The notes: generated from the letters alone by a model not told the origin. DNA of 64,000 bases from Albula goreensis (GCA_022829145.1 CM040762.1:25476436-25540435), one strand, 5' to 3'; counted from the stretch's first letter, positions 1 through 27,335 are shown. Program-made: numbers and translations.

Positions 1-753
1 ATGATCTTCATGGTCATATTTGAAACTACATTAAATCAAAAGAAAAAGTTACCAAACACACACAAACTTGGGAGGAGCTGGTAAACTTTGCAACAAATGA
101 GTTTTTGTACTAAAGGTTATCTCAAATTCTAAATAATATGTTTATTCTAAAATGAATTGTTTGAACATAGCATACAGCCCGTTACATGTGCTATCTTTTG
201 GTACCACAGGCCTTTTGGCAAATCGTTACTAAGGTGACAGATGACTCTTATAGCTTGGCTATGTTACAAACTATTAGTTACATACTAATAAGGGCTTCCA
301 ATGCTATTTATATGATTGAAGTGGGTGTTATTGTTTGCTATTGATTGACATTATTTTCAAGTCCTTACCAAGGCTTGTCTAGTAAAGTGTGCAGGACAGT
401 ATGGACAATATAAAATACAAAAGGCTTATTCTAGAATTTGGAGGTTGCCATAACAATTATTAACAGCCTTAATGACTAACAGCAAATCCATTCACAATTT
501 TCAAGAGTATAAATAGTGACAAGGGTTTTCATGAAGTCTTAATACTTCAGTACACCAAATTGTTCTATAGTTATTTGTGATGATTTGCAAATGAAAATAT
601 CATGCTTACAGTGTGAATTCAATATTATGATGAAAAATGAAAAAAAAAAAAAAATGGCCATTGACTCCTAAACCCAAAATATTTAGATGCCAAATCAAAT
701 TTTAGGAGCCGAAATCTCCTTACATGTCAAATGTGAAATAAATTTGAAATATA
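1..753. other. AT-rich flank, no gene seen
   Basis: No open frame with recognisable protein and no RNA gene. It contains a 15-base A tract near 640-655. Confidence 0.6.
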
Positions 754-2244
754 TACAATGCTGTGAAAAACAATTGCCCCCTTAATTATCTGAAACCATT
801 CAGTGTGAGAAATATGTAGTGAAAGAGGAATTTATGTTCCTCTTTCACTACATATTTCTCACACTGAATGGTTTTGGATAATCATATAAAATATAACACA
901 ACGAAAACCCAAGCAAAATAAAACATAGTTTTTACATCATTATTTAATTAATTCAATAAAGTCACTAAATACCCATTTTGCCCCTGTGAAAAGTAATTCC
1001 CCCTTTGTTTGTTCTGAAACAAAGAAATCAACAAATTTGTCATTGAAAATTAGATTCAGGTGATTGACCACAGCAAGACTTGATTGCAACCAGCCCTGTT
1101 GAGTTTAAAAAGCATATACACTAAACTTACCATCAGAAAGAAGTAGTCACCTCAAAGAGTCTACAGGCACACAATGCCACGATCAAAGGAGATCCCAGAA
1201 AAACGGAATGGAAAAAACATTGGAGATATATCAGTCCGGAAAAGGTTACAAAGCCATTTCTAAGGTTCTTGGACTCCCGAAAACCAGTGTGCATCACGAT
1301 CTCCAAATGGAGAAGATTCAGAACAGTGGTGAATCTTCTCAGGAGTGGTCGACCCACCAAAATTTCTGCCAGGGCACACCGGCACCTCATTCAGGAGCTC
1401 TCAAAAACCCCCAGAAACACTTCTGAAGAACTGCAGGCCTCTCCAGCGCCAGCTAAGACCAGTGTCAGTGCCTCTACAGTTAGAAAGATCAGGGTTGATG
1501 ATTACAATAAGAAAGACACTGGGCAACAACTGGGTCTCATGGAAGACTGGCAAGGCAGAAACCACTGGAAAAACTAGCAACACCTAAAAGCTAAAAAGCA
1601 CCTGGATGATGCTCAAGTCTTTGGGGATAGTATTCAATGGACAGATGAGTCAAAGGTGGAACTATTTAGAGTGCGAAAGTCCTCCTTTGACAGAGATAAA
1701 ACCAATACAGTATTCCATTGTAAGAACTAGGTGATGCAGCAGAATGATGATCCTAAGCATTCAAGCAAGTTCACATCTGAATGGCTGAAAGAAGCTAAAT
1801 CAAAGTGTTGCGGTGGCCTAGTCAAAGTCTCGACTTGAGCCCAATGGAGATGCTTTGGCAGGACCTGAAAAGAGGAGTTCACACTTGAAGACCAACACGT
1901 TTGAAAGAGTTAAAGCAGTTCTGCAAAAACAGTGGGCCAAGGTTCCACCTCAGTGATGTAGCAGGCTCATATCAAATTATAGGAAATGTTTGGTTGCAGT
2001 TATTGCTGCTAAAAGTAGCCAAACCAGATATTAAGTTTAAGGGGGCAATTACTTTTTCGCAGGGGCAATATTGGTAATTTGTGACTATCTCTATTGAATG
2101 AATGAAATAATGATGTAAAAATGGTAAGTTTGCTTGGGTTACCCCAATATTATATTTTATGTTATTATCTGAAACCATTCAGTGAGAAATATGTAGTAAA
2201 AGAGGAAATCAAGAAGGGGGCTGAAACTGTTTCATTGCACTGTA
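754..2244 (+). mobile_element. degenerate Tc1-like DNA transposon
   Basis: Left end TACAATGCTGTGAAA and right end (reverse complement TACAGTGCAATGAAA) form imperfect terminal inverted repeats, with TA at the insertion edges and the CCCCCTT sub-terminal block typical of a teleost Tc1 family. The interior translates in shifting frames to transposase pieces: SGKGYKAISKVLGLPKTSV (helix-turn-helix) near 1230-1290, SGRPTKISARAHRHLIQEL near 1345-1410, WTDESKVELF (catalytic Asp region) near 1640-1670, and a C-terminal remnant near 1740-2010. Frameshifts and stops show that it is inactive. The left part contains a perfect foldback at 793-874. Confidence 0.8.
793..874. repeat. perfect 38-bp inverted repeat (hairpin)
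   Basis: Arms 793-830 and 837-874 are exact reverse complements around a 6-nt loop (tttatg). The left-arm sequence recurs, diverged, at about 2173-2206 near the right end of the same Tc1-like element. The foldback is therefore a rearranged copy of the element's own sub-terminal sequence. Confidence 0.9.
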
Positions 2245-5200
2245 TATTTGTCACGTCGCACACGTCCTTTTTCCCTTGTCATAACGTTACCAGGTGAACT
2301 TCTGTAAGCAAGAGGACTGAAACTGCTGTGGGCACGTTAGACTCAATTAAGTGCACTTTGTTATCATCATCTGGGAATGACTGTATACTGATCCGAGTCG
2401 GGTTGGGATGACTGTATGTTACATGACTTTCACTCATCAAGCAAGTCTCTGCATCTGATGTAGAGGAGGAAAGGTTTGGATGGGCAGGGAGAAAGAGAAA
2501 GCCAGATATTTTTTGTCTGGCCATTTTGTTTTCTTGCCAATTGTCAATGTTCCTAGATTAACGTTAGCTAGCTAGCTAAATCGTTAGCCAGCTCTGCTGT
2601 GAGGAGAGTTTCAATTACTGTAGAGTTTGAAAACAAAAACTGCTTCAATGCATAACATACACTTCAATCGCTGTGGATAGAACAGGACAGTACAGGAGTA
2701 CACCTGATAGTGTAGCAGGGAAGGCAGATGAATGAGAAGATGAGAGAGTTGAGAACAGAATTAAAGGTCATTTCTGAGCATTTCTTCTCAAATTTTTTAT
2801 TTTTTTATTGCTTGTGAGGGGCAGGAAAAACTAGTCACAAAATAAAAAGTTCTAGGTGCCATCTGGAGCTCTACTATTATGTATTGAAATGAGTAAGACC
2901 ATGAACTTACCATGACCCTCAGCAGTTGCACAGAGTAGTTTAACTATTTGAGTGTGAGGCAAAGTATAGACGGAACTAATCTTTCGACTTTCATTTTCTA
3001 AGCTACTCAAATTTTGTATGTTACCATAGAGGGGAATTCTGACTTTTTCGTCCTTTTCCCAGGTGTATTCAGCTACACCCACACCATGGAGGACTGAAAT
3101 GTATAAGGACCAATACAGAAGCTTGAATAATGCTAATTTCCACTGGAAAACAGCACACCTTCCACAAAAACCTGATGATCAAGTTCCTTTCTCTGAAAGT
3201 GGCCATACTAACTTGGTTCCATGGAAACATAATATCCCAAATATGATCACAGACAGAATAAAACTCATAAATGGGATATTCATTTACACGTAGACAGAGA
3301 CAGAGAGACATCAATATTACACTGATAGATTAGACTCTGCTTGAAGGTGCAACACCAGTAATAGTAAAAATTCTAGCCACAACTTTAATGGTCTTTTATT
3401 CTGTCATTATATTAACAAAAAGGTTTTTTTGTTGATATGAGGGATGTTGCCCAGTTCACCTTTCACATGGCTTGTAAGTGTCAGCTCTCCCATAGTATAG
3501 ATATCCATTTCTTTCTTGCAAATCTTGCAGTCAGCTTTGCGTGTTGTCAGGTCTTGTGCCAGCCACTGTCAGTGGTGCTTATCTTCAAACCTTTCCATTG
3601 AACTGACTATGACCTCACACAGACTACTAGGGAATAGAGGAGGATATTGCTGCCTAGCTAATCTACTATACTTTCCAAAACACAGATACACCACTTTGCC
3701 AGTACTGCATACATACATAAGTTGCCAGACATATAGACCCACTATGGCCATTCCAAGAAAAGAGCCATATTTCTCAAAAGAGGCACTGTATGTACTTGTC
3801 TTGCAAGTGAAAAGATACAACAGTATAATTTATTCTGTACAGCAAAAGCACTTGAGGGTAAAATGTCCCTTAAACAATGAATATGGGACTGCTCGGGAGA
3901 TTAGCTCTGTGGCAAGGAGCAGGACAGGCCTGACCTGAGACAGTGTAGCAACCGATGGAGCCCCAAGCGCTCCTCTACACTCTTCCCCATTGAGGAGCAA
4001 ATCCTGGTGTGACCTTGTCCACTGTCGATTTCAGGGGAATTGGAAATGTGTGGCTGCAGAAATGTAATGCTTAAACCTCACTTTTGCCTCATGAAAACTG
4101 TAGAATTTGGAGTTTAAATAAAACTGAATTCCAAAGTTAATGCAAATATATTTCATATTTCTGTAAAGTAAAAAAGTGTTTTCTTTGTTCACAGCCAGAG
4201 AATCCTTCACTGGGGCACCGTTGGATTGGACCCAGGAAAGCAACATGGTAAGCAACCCAGAGCTTCTAAGTCAAAGAATCCAGTCCTGTGCAGAAATAAA
4301 TACCGTAAAACTTACAATAATCACTTAATCATTTATTTGCTTCAACAACCAAACATACCAGGTGCTAATCAGAGAGTGGCATTCATACTATTTGATACAA
4401 CTGCACATCAAACCAAGCAAACTGAGAGAAGCAAGAGCCAAATATTGGATTTTCTGAATAGAAATATTTGGTAAAATATTATGCATTCACAAAATCCAGG
4501 ATGTCAGGTAAAGTTATGAATTGTGAAGTTAGAAAAGAAAATGTGTCACTTTAAATTGTGATGCATTGTGGGGATTGTTGTTTCCTGCATAGACCTCTGT
4601 TCTGGGATTGGAGAGCAGAACAGTCTTTTCTTGTTTTAATAAAGTTGAAAATGACTTACTGTGCCTGCAAACTAAATGAGATACCTTATTAAGTCTCTTT
4701 GGTATCATAAAAGTTACTGTTTGTCTCTACAGTCAGGTAAATGCAGTATTAATGAGAAAGTTTGCCCTTGCTGGAACTGTGACCAAAGAATAGTATCTGG
4801 GAAAATTAACAAGCTTGATAGCAAAAATCGCCACAAGTTACTATATAAGTAAACTAAGTATGTTGACTAGCTTTAAGACATCATCAAATGTGTAGCTTTT
4901 TGTTATCCCCATCACAAATGCAAAACGTCCAATCTTACACTGAAAGGAATTATGCTTTCTCCTCATAAAAAATAGGAATAACTTGCATTTAGATTTTATG
5001 TGGGCTGCAGCTGTTGGTGGTCGACTTGTATATGGGAGCCACAGCAACAAACGAATGAAGAAAGCTAAAACTTTGTGAAAAATGACAAACCAAATATAAA
5101 CATTTGGATTTCCCCTAGAATGTTTTTAAGCTGGGTCACCAGATGTCCCCAAGGTGGTGCAGGATGACACATTTCCCAGCTGCAAAACACAACCATAGTT

Positions 5201-6865
5201 TAACCATTTAACATGCAGCACTGATTCCATATCCGTTTATAAACTTAATGGTCAACACCCTTGCCTACTTAGTTAAAACAATGAGCATATTTCCAATGAG
5301 TATTAACATCAAGTCTGAAAAAGATGGGATGGAACCATTGTCACAACGCTGTTGATAAAAGTAGCATCGTTGTTAGCCGCGGCTGTGAAGCCCTTTTCGT
5401 CTTCATCTGTCTCCAGTTTGTTCTCCTCTCTTATCTGTCCTCTGTCTCTTCTGTTACTTTCGAGGGTAAAACTGAAAAACGGCATTGATTTACCTATTTA
5501 AAAATGACAGAAAGCTGCACGGAAAACATTCTCACCAATACTACAGGCGTAAAGTCAGTTATCTATGTTGCGGAGTGTGTTGTCATGACAGCAGCAGAGG
5601 TTGAGCATGCCTCACAAGCAGTCAGACCAAATCAAGGACAATTTTGATGACGACCCTCATAAGTTAAAATTCATCATTGTTGATGAAAACATCTGTTAAA
5701 GAATTAAAAGAAACACAGCCTTTGTATTTAATAATTAACTTTTAAAATCGGAATAAGTATTCACCTTGTTGACGTTTTCTTCAGAGAGGGCAGTACCTTT
5801 GTAGTCAGGGTGGCCCCGTAGTAGCTTAACTACTTCTTTGTAAAGCAAAACATAGGCTAGATTTGTCAATTTATGTCTCTGGGGATAAAGTGGATTTTTT
5901 TTTACAAAATTTGTATTTCCAAAGTGCTTATGGCATACAGTTTTTGCTCTCCAAAACATCTTCAAAAACCATCTTCAAAAATTTCATTTCCTTCACAATA
6001 ATGGGGTTTCAAGAGGAACTTGTCACAGAATATTGCAAAGATTCCTGTTTTCGAATAAAACAAAAATTGTTATAGATAGCAGCTAGCCAGCCTCTCAGTA
6101 CATTGTCAAAAGAGGTAGAAAACCATAGTTACCATGTATTTGTTCCTGGAACGAAATCAAGCACTTCTTATTTGCACAGCGCTTCAGTTACGTTAGGGAG
6201 CTAATTATTGAAATCACTTGATTTAGTGTATGGGCACCGTTACAATACCCTGTGACATTTTCCATTGCAAAAAAATCTAGCCTTGATGATTTGTTTAGAT
6301 TTGCTACCCACATTTAAATGTGCTGCTGTAGAATTGGGATAACCAAATAAATTCTCCTTATTTAAACATTGTAATTTGAAAAGATTATATGTCTTCCAAA
6401 AAATGTCCTTGTACTGTGATATTCATGTATACTGATTGCATATATCAAAATGAACCAACGTGCAGTCACTTGGTAACATTGTCATGTATGCATTGGTATT
6501 ATGGTTTTCGCTTCAACACTAAGCCTATTCTCGATCATACTCCCATGGAGCACACTTAGGTGAGAAACGCTGCGTAGCTAAAAAGGATGGGTTTAGAGAC
6601 CCGTGAGGTCTTCCATTCCATCGAGGTCCTTCTGCCAGTCCTGTTTATGATGACCTACATCCATCAAATTTATAGTTACCACTTAAACCTTGAATCATGT
6701 ATCCACATTTTAGTCTACTCTGTAGTCTGTATTGCCTAGAATATGATGTTTTCATACTTCTGGATGATATTCAATGGTCTACAACAGCACATGGATTGTG
6801 GAGGCCTATGAGAAAGCTATCAACAGTTGAATTTCCAGAACATCAGAGCCAAATAACATACCACC
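2245..6865. other. intergenic region downstream of il21r, no gene seen
   Basis: Only short stop-ridden frames are present; the longest (3516-3938, plus) has no recognisable domain. A GCTAGCTAGCTA palindromic patch lies near 2566-2578. I saw no promoter, tRNA or coding exon that I could support. Confidence 0.5.
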
Positions 6866-6990
6866 CAGGGGCGGAGTTTCCGGGGCTGGGAGTTTGCGGG
6901 GGGCGAGGGCGCGGCGGCCCGGGGCCCAGGGGGGCCCGGAGCCTCTGTTCCAGGCTGGGGGGACCGGGCCCCCTCCCGACGACACCGCTC
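6866..6990. other. short GC-rich patch with many G runs
   Basis: About 125 bp of very high GC content in otherwise AT-rich DNA, beginning CCAGGGGCGGAGTTTCC and holding several GGGG and CCCC runs. Probably the inserted end of a transposable element, or a foreign or low-quality segment. A 123-residue frame crosses it (6697-7068) but resembles no protein I know. Confidence 0.45.
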
Positions 6991-7519
6991 AATGTGCGAT
7001 ATGTGTGTGCTTATATATGTTACCCCAGGCAGGATGAGTCATGGTTGGTAAAAACTTTACAAGACTGACTTCAGTGATGTAGTTAGGTGTAAAATATGAA
7101 TAAAACGACGTGCTGCATGACTGGCTTTATTTTCACTCTCACATTTAACTTCATTACGTGCAAATTTACAAGTGGATCGCCGATATTTTCTCCAAGTGTA
7201 TTTACGCAAAAAATGTGGGATTTATCAAAGTTTTCGTATGTCAGTTTGTAGGATCCGAAGGAATTTCAACGAGTGCTCTAATATGTTCGTATTGCGTGCG
7301 TAAATGGAAAAACACTGCTGTAAAGCTTGTTTTTCGTGTTGTTGCTTTTATTTTTCCATTCACTCATTTTTTATTGATTAAAATGATTATTTGATTAAAA
7401 ATGAGTAGCAAATTATTTGGCAGTAATATCGTAACATTATAACGGTTCAAAGTCTTAAATAAAATCACTATTGGATTCAACATTAAAACAGGTCATTCGG
7501 CTTCATTTGTGTAATACTG

Positions 7520-7830
7520 ATGAATACAATTAATTAGTTTGCTTGCCGAAGGCGCAAACTACTGTTCTTCTATAGAATCTTTACTTCTTCTTCTTAATAT
7601 TATTATTATTCCTGGTTCTTCCGGACGTATCTCCCCGACAGTTTTTAAGGTAGACATACCGAACTTGGCGTAAATATACTGGTCAGGTTGCTTGTATTTT
7701 TCTGAGCGATAGATTCATTTTTAAACTATAACGCTTTAAAAACTGGCCTCCATTGACTTCACATTGGTGGAGTGTTGAGCGTGTTAATGTTGCTAACGTT
7801 ACTAAGCAACAGTTATAACTGCCGCTGCAA
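7520..7830. repeat. teleost interspersed repeat (CGAAGGCGCAAAC...TTATTATTATT type)
   Basis: GCTTGCCGAAGGCGCAAACT followed by TTCTTCTTC, a TTATTATTATT run and CTTCCGGACG resembles a family of interspersed repeats seen in many fish genomes. The assignment is from memory and the edges are approximate. Confidence 0.4.
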
Positions 7831-8715
7831 TTTTAAAGTAGTTGAAAAAATTATCCATAGAATACAGCATGCTTGCCGGTTAGCTACCTTACCGGACTTG
7901 ACATTTTGAAATAACTTTCCTGATATAATGACACTGCAATGCTGGTCAGGTATAATGATCTTCAATGACAATTTCAGGTTTTGAACAGAAAGTTCTGCTG
8001 TTCTTTGACTGCTTCTAGTACTCTTCCTGCTACTATATCGGTTCTTAGTTCTTAGTACAATCATTCTCGTTATTTTTATACAAGGTAAAATGACGTTAGA
8101 GAGGGACTGCAGAGTGGAGGGAAAATATTGATGAATGAGGCCCAATGTGTGAGCTGTTGTAAACTGTTGCTGGTTGTTGTTTCTAGTAGCCCAGCTTATA
8201 TCCCCTTCTTTCTCTCTCAACTGTATAGATATAGTGATGTTAGGGACTCAGCAGTTGCTTGTGTCAAAAATGTAGTATGTGTGCTTGTAAGCCCCGCTGT
8301 TGCGGGCATGTGTATGTTGTAAAGCGATGTTATCATGAGCTTTATTGGGTTTAAAGGGCCCGGTCATGTGCCCCGCCCCCGGCCCGGTACTGATTTGTTC
8401 CGCTAGTGATACCACCATAATATGCTTCTCTGCAAGGTTAGCTATTATAAGACTGAAGATTCAGCTTTGATTTTGACTAATAAGTACCACTTATGTCACT
8501 GGGTAAAATGATGTGTTTATATCTCTCTTCCTTGATTTGTGAGAAAGGTTCTTTTCAGATCTCTATCCTATCAATTTGTCAAAATAGAGCTTCCTGTTAT
8601 TCACATAAACTTCCTGTGTACTTTTCCCCCATGACACAACCCAGTAGAAAGAAAGCCCTTCAAAATATTTAACCAGTTAGTTATTCACCATCAGATGTGG
8701 TATATGGTATGATGT

Positions 8716-8721
8716 TTTATT
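8716..8721 (-). promoter_or_regulatory. candidate il21r polyadenylation signal (distal)
   Basis: TTTATT on the plus strand reads AATAAA in the il21r direction, about 515 nt after the stop codon. A second AATAAA-type hexamer sits at 8946-8951, closer to the stop. Which one is used cannot be told from sequence. Confidence 0.3.
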
Positions 8722-8945
8722 CGTTCATTAGCACTTCATCTTGTGAGTTTCTCACTCGTGCCACACAAATGTAACAATTTACAACTTATGAAACCTCATG
8801 AAATACACAATATGGGATTTCAGTTTGGTCAACCTTTGTTCATACTAATGCTAATCAAACTATAGCAACAACATAGTATTATTTATATTACTATGTACAG
8901 AGTAGATGTAATCACTACATTTCAGGAAAATGAGGTCATTGTAAC

Positions 8946-8951
8946 TTTATT
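8946..8951 (-). promoter_or_regulatory. candidate il21r polyadenylation signal (proximal)
   Basis: AATAAA on the minus strand about 285 nt after the il21r stop codon, inside AT-rich presumed 3' UTR. Confidence 0.3.
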
Positions 8952-9235
8952 AAAATTTGACTAAATGACTATCATGTTCCCAATCATGAGAGGGGGAGTG
9001 CACAAGATATTCGACCCTGATAAGAAAACACATTAGCCAACCTATTGAAATGGTTTTCAAGAGGTCCAAGTATGTTTTTAAACAAAACGGTCAGGACATC
9101 TCCTCCTCAAGGACATTAACAACACAGAAAAAAATCTGATTTATCCCAAGGTTTGAGTCCAAGTGGCGATGCTTGGGAAGTCCAGACGCTGTGTGACAGC
9201 CTGCCTGACATGTCCAATGTCTCTGCAGGACATCC

Positions 9236-22696
<13,461 letters not shown>

Positions 22697-22758
22697 GTTG
22701 GAGCTGATGAGGCTGGAAGCTGATATATCACAGATGGCACTAGAAATAAACCTGGAGA

Positions 22759-22768
22759 GGAAACGAAA
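22759..22768 (+). promoter_or_regulatory. possible ETS-IRF composite element near il21r 5' end
   Basis: GGAAACGAAA matches the EICE consensus GGAANNGAAA bound by PU.1 with IRF4/IRF8 in B and myeloid cells. It lies about 63 bp upstream of the il21r ATG. A match by chance somewhere in 64 kb is expected, so its value rests on the position beside an immune gene. It also overlaps the region that might be a splice acceptor of an upstream UTR intron. Confidence 0.25.
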
Positions 22769-25700
22769 GGCAACAACATTATACAGGCATTTCCTTCTTG
22801 TTACGTATGTTTTTTTGAAAGAACGTGCGGGCCCATGAAATCAACACAATGGTCTGTGCATGCCATTGTTTTCTTAACTGTGCCCAAGCAAACTATGTAG
22901 AATCCATGATATGTTAACTGGGTATTAACCTGGATATGTTTTTGCATGCCTATGCAAATTAATTTATTTATGCATTCATGTATACAAATAAAATGTTTAT
23001 AGAATGCACTATGAACACAAAAACTTGGTCAGCAGTGGCATGTAAACTAAAAACTGGACTGTGAATATTCATTTTATGTGTTGTCATTAAATTTGTAAAT
23101 ATTGTTGTAAGGTTAAAAATATATTACATTGATAAATTTAATCATGCATATACATGCATATTTATTCAAATATTTCTAATTACTGTCCAAATATGTACCT
23201 CCCTTAGAGAGGAAAATACAAAGAAAAATATTTCATTCAATTTCAAACATTTATTTAAACATTATATTACAGTTCAACAACTATTTTCTGTTTTGTTCAT
23301 TAAGTGATTCAATAACAATCTGTTGCAGCACAGTCTACAATAAGTCTGCAGCTAATAGCAATGGAACAGTTTAATGTAGTTCCAGTGTCAATACCATTTC
23401 ATGTCTAATATGGTCAAAAACATTTTTTCTTATGAAATTTTCAACATGGTACTCATTTTTGCCTTTTTTTCACTCATGTTTACTCCAGTTCAGGAATACA
23501 TATTCAAGCTTAAGACTACATACATTGATTTTTATCTGAATCACTTATGTAGATACCTTTAATGTACACAGTCTACTTCAGTCTGAAAGACAAAAAGCAA
23601 CACGCAAGAATAAATATTGGCTTGTGGGACCCCATAAATGTTCATTTTTCGTTTTGGTTCCATAATTTTTAGATCACACAGTTTTACATAGAGCAAGTTT
23701 ACCTCATCACCATATTCTTTGTCTTTGAAGTCATTAGCTTCCACAAATTAGTGTCAATGACCAGGTGTTCACACTTTAATTATTTAGGACTTAATTCAAA
23801 GTACACCGTCCTTCTTTTACAGAAATAAACTGCCGCGGCTCGTTGTAAAAAAATAATAGCAGTATGAGACTGAGAACCGATCAGACTGATTCAAAATGCC
23901 TTAAATATTGAATATTCATTCTGTGTTAAATGAATCTAGGATCAGTTTATGACATAATATGGCATCAAGAAAATGAATCATTCCACATTAGACATTAAGA
24001 TTAATTTACTGAAAACAATAGACAGCCTGTTATACATCAAGAATCCCTTCTGAGACTGGACTGAAAACAAGCGCAGAAGGGTCCCCCTGGACAAAATTTG
24101 ACAGCCCCGGCCATATACGTAGAGTATACCGTATACAGACTGATTGAAGTAAGTGATGTATTTATTGATAAAAATGTTAAACAATGTAAATGTTAAAACT
24201 GAAACACCAAACCACTAAGCTTAAGTTAGTTCAGTCCAGTACAGCAAAGACGATTAAATTCAGAGAGACAACAAATGGAAAACAACATGAAAAGGGTTTT
24301 CTAATGGTTTGGCTAATTTTATAACAAGAAAAAAAGGTAGACCTACCTTTATATCTGCTGGTAGATCTTACAGGTATTCCAGTTATTGGCAGATTTTGTG
24401 ATAAATAATTCCAAAATAATTCAGATAGCAAAGCATTTCGTCCAGTGGTCTAGTCACTGCCGTTCCAGCGCTACACTGCTGTCTGTGACATCGGAGCCTT
24501 TGGGTGCCACGTCATAAGGATGTGGCTTTGTGGTTTCCATAGAAATAAAAAATGAGCCCCCCCCCCACCAAGCGTGCAGTGTTTTTGCAACATAATGAAA
24601 CATGTACGCCTCTGAAGGGGGTGCCAGTGCAATGTCACTGATAAAGCCAGACTGGGAGGGACTGGAAGCCTTGGGCTGAGATCCAATCAAACGCACGCCA
24701 ACATTTCAATGGATTCAGTCAAAACAGACTTCAGGATTCAGACTTAACAATATGATTTTTTAAAATGTATTGGACACAAGTATATATGCCCTGTGGAATG
24801 TGCAATCTTTTCATAGATTCATTAGATTGGGTCTTGACCACATTTTTTTATTCAGTTATATATGTATTCATTACAAATGAAAAAAAAAAAAAAACACTCT
24901 AATGGCCAGATTTATAAAGCATCCATGAGGCAAAACACACACGAAAATCCCATTAAGTTCATTGACCCTCACTCAAGACTGATGTTACCCCTTGCACTTA
25001 AAGTAGCTCACATTTACTGTTAAAAAGTAATACTGCTGAAGCTGTCAGGTTAGGGTTAATGTGTTGTATGCAGATGTATTTTCATGAATTATGATGTCAG
25101 GCCAATGACTGAGTATGCATACAAACTTCCCTTTTTCACGACATGGGAAAACATTTCCATCCAGCATAATGTGGCCACAGTAACTGTTTCCAGGACAAGT
25201 CATAGTCAGCAATGTCCAAAGTCCCTCTTCCAGGACATAAAAATGCCGCCAGTTCTTATGGGTGGACATGTTATATATGACTAGAGAGACTGAATAAAAA
25301 TCTATAACTGCTAAATCGTAAATTTTTAAAATTTCAAAATAAAATATCACATTTTTTGAGAGGTGGTGCCTTCTCTTCTCAGCTATGGAAGTTAGAGTAC
25401 TGTCTGTTGTATTATTTGATGTTCCTAAATCATACGCAAGATTCAATTTAACAAAAGTACCGATACCAACATTAATAAGTTGCGGTTGGATTCCTTACTT
25501 TTATTTTCATTATTGCTTTTAATTGACTTACTTGCACTAGCGATGTCAAATGGTATTTTGTAGTCAATTGTCGAGCATTGCATTATATTATGCAACGTAA
25601 GGTGAGTCAGACGCATTCATTCTAAACACAGAGGAGCTAGCAAAGCGCACGGGTGCTAGGAAACTCCTCTTTTTAACGTCAGAGTTTTGACCGCTGATTC

Positions 25701-27335
25701 TCATCAGAAGGAAGATCAGTCAAAATGTTACTGCGTAGGACGTTATCAGACGTTTTGAAATTTTGTAGTGAATTGGATGAGTGGTTGCTCTAAGTTAATA
25801 CCCACTTTTAGATTAATCGCTGACATACAAATAAAGACACTGTCAAGTGTGTCATTCGTTCAGAAGTTCATTAGTTCAGAGTGGCTGTATAGATAAATAA
25901 AAATAAAAACAAGAAAAAAAAAAAAAAGCAGAACCACTGATACTGGTCATATTTTTATCAGTTTCGTTCAACATAAACTTGTCAAACTTTGCCACGTACA
26001 AGTTTTACAACAAACCTGTTCCCGTCGTTATAAAAAAACATGCAAGATGGCCAATTGCATTTAGAAGTATGTCTGTTGAATATCAAGTGAGACCTTGTTC
26101 ATTGTTTTTCGGATCTTTACAAAACCAAATAGCGCACGAGCAACGCTAACAGATCAATATATGCCTGTTAGGAACTCCTTGGAATCCTTAATAACAACCA
26201 CTTTTTGACGTCTCTAAAACACATTTTTTCGGCTATTGAATCTTAAATCCTTTCATCTTAACAATAATAACCTGGTAGAATCCCTAGATCGATCATGCAG
26301 ACAAGTGTCTCGCAAAATGAACAAGGCTAGGAGGAAAAATTCCACTCAGGGGATTCCCTCGCTGACCGTGTGCGTTTCAGTTACTGGGTCAAAAAACAAT
26401 CGAGTACTGTGCTTTTCAAGCAGACTCGCAACACCCACCGAAGTTTGCAGTAAGTGGAGCAAAGACGTATCCTCACCGTTCCTCAACAGAAAAAGTTGAA
26501 ACATGTAGGCATTGGAAGGGATGGGGCTCCATTCATGTTCTCCTTTAAGGCCAATAGCTACGTTCTAACAAGTACTTACTCAGATATTTGTACTTGTTGA
26601 CTGTTCAAGCTTATCTAGCCTTTGAGGGCTTTGGCACAACTGCAGACCACTGACAAGTCACCTGCAATTTAGAGTCACTGAGGTCCGTCAGACAGATTTA
26701 ATCTAACCATACATTAATTTTACTTGAAAATTGGCATAAGAAAAATATGACCATTATAAAGGAGAAATGTTTTCACTGCACAGGGTAATCAGTTTAACCT
26801 CTACATTTTAGGAAACGAGAAATATACAGCTATTAACCGAATTAATTTCTAGCTGCACACTTCTGTTTGAAGATCAAAATACATTTCTTTTTTGAGTATA
26901 AATTCTCTTCAGTACATCTTTACAAACACGTGGGCGTTTCTTACAAAACCGAATTAAACACGTATTAAATGCATGCATGTGTACTGTTCAGCTATGTGTT
27001 CAGTATTTCTGTACTTCCAAGTATGAAAGTAGGAAGAGGACACATCACCCCAATTTCCCCACACGTCATTGGTACCCCAAATAAACACTTCCTGTCAGGC
27101 TCAAGCATTCTTTTCCATTTTTAAGATAATCTATGTACAATCTTCACAATTTGAGTCCGGGAATCTTACCATTGGCATCAAATACCTAATTACTTTGACA
27201 AATCCTGTCCTGGAATCAAGAATCCTTGGTTTGGTGACTTGACACCTTGAGAGCAAATTAGCTTCTTTCGAAAACAGAGGAGTGTGGTTGCACTGTCGTT
27301 GGCTTCATCGACTGGTCACCCACATGTCTTTAAAG

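Larger units (their letters stand above)
6991..9235. other. il21r 3' flank and presumed 3' UTR
   Basis: Apart from the repeat at 7520-7830 and the candidate poly(A) signals, nothing coding is seen. The il21r 3' UTR probably occupies the part from 9235 down to about 8690 or 8925. Confidence 0.4.

Noticed and set aside
3516..3938. 140-residue plus-strand frame
   Set aside because: No recognisable domain; consistent with chance in 64 kb of AT-rich DNA.
6697..7068. 123-residue frame across the GC-rich patch
   Set aside because: Composition changes abruptly inside it and the product resembles no known family.
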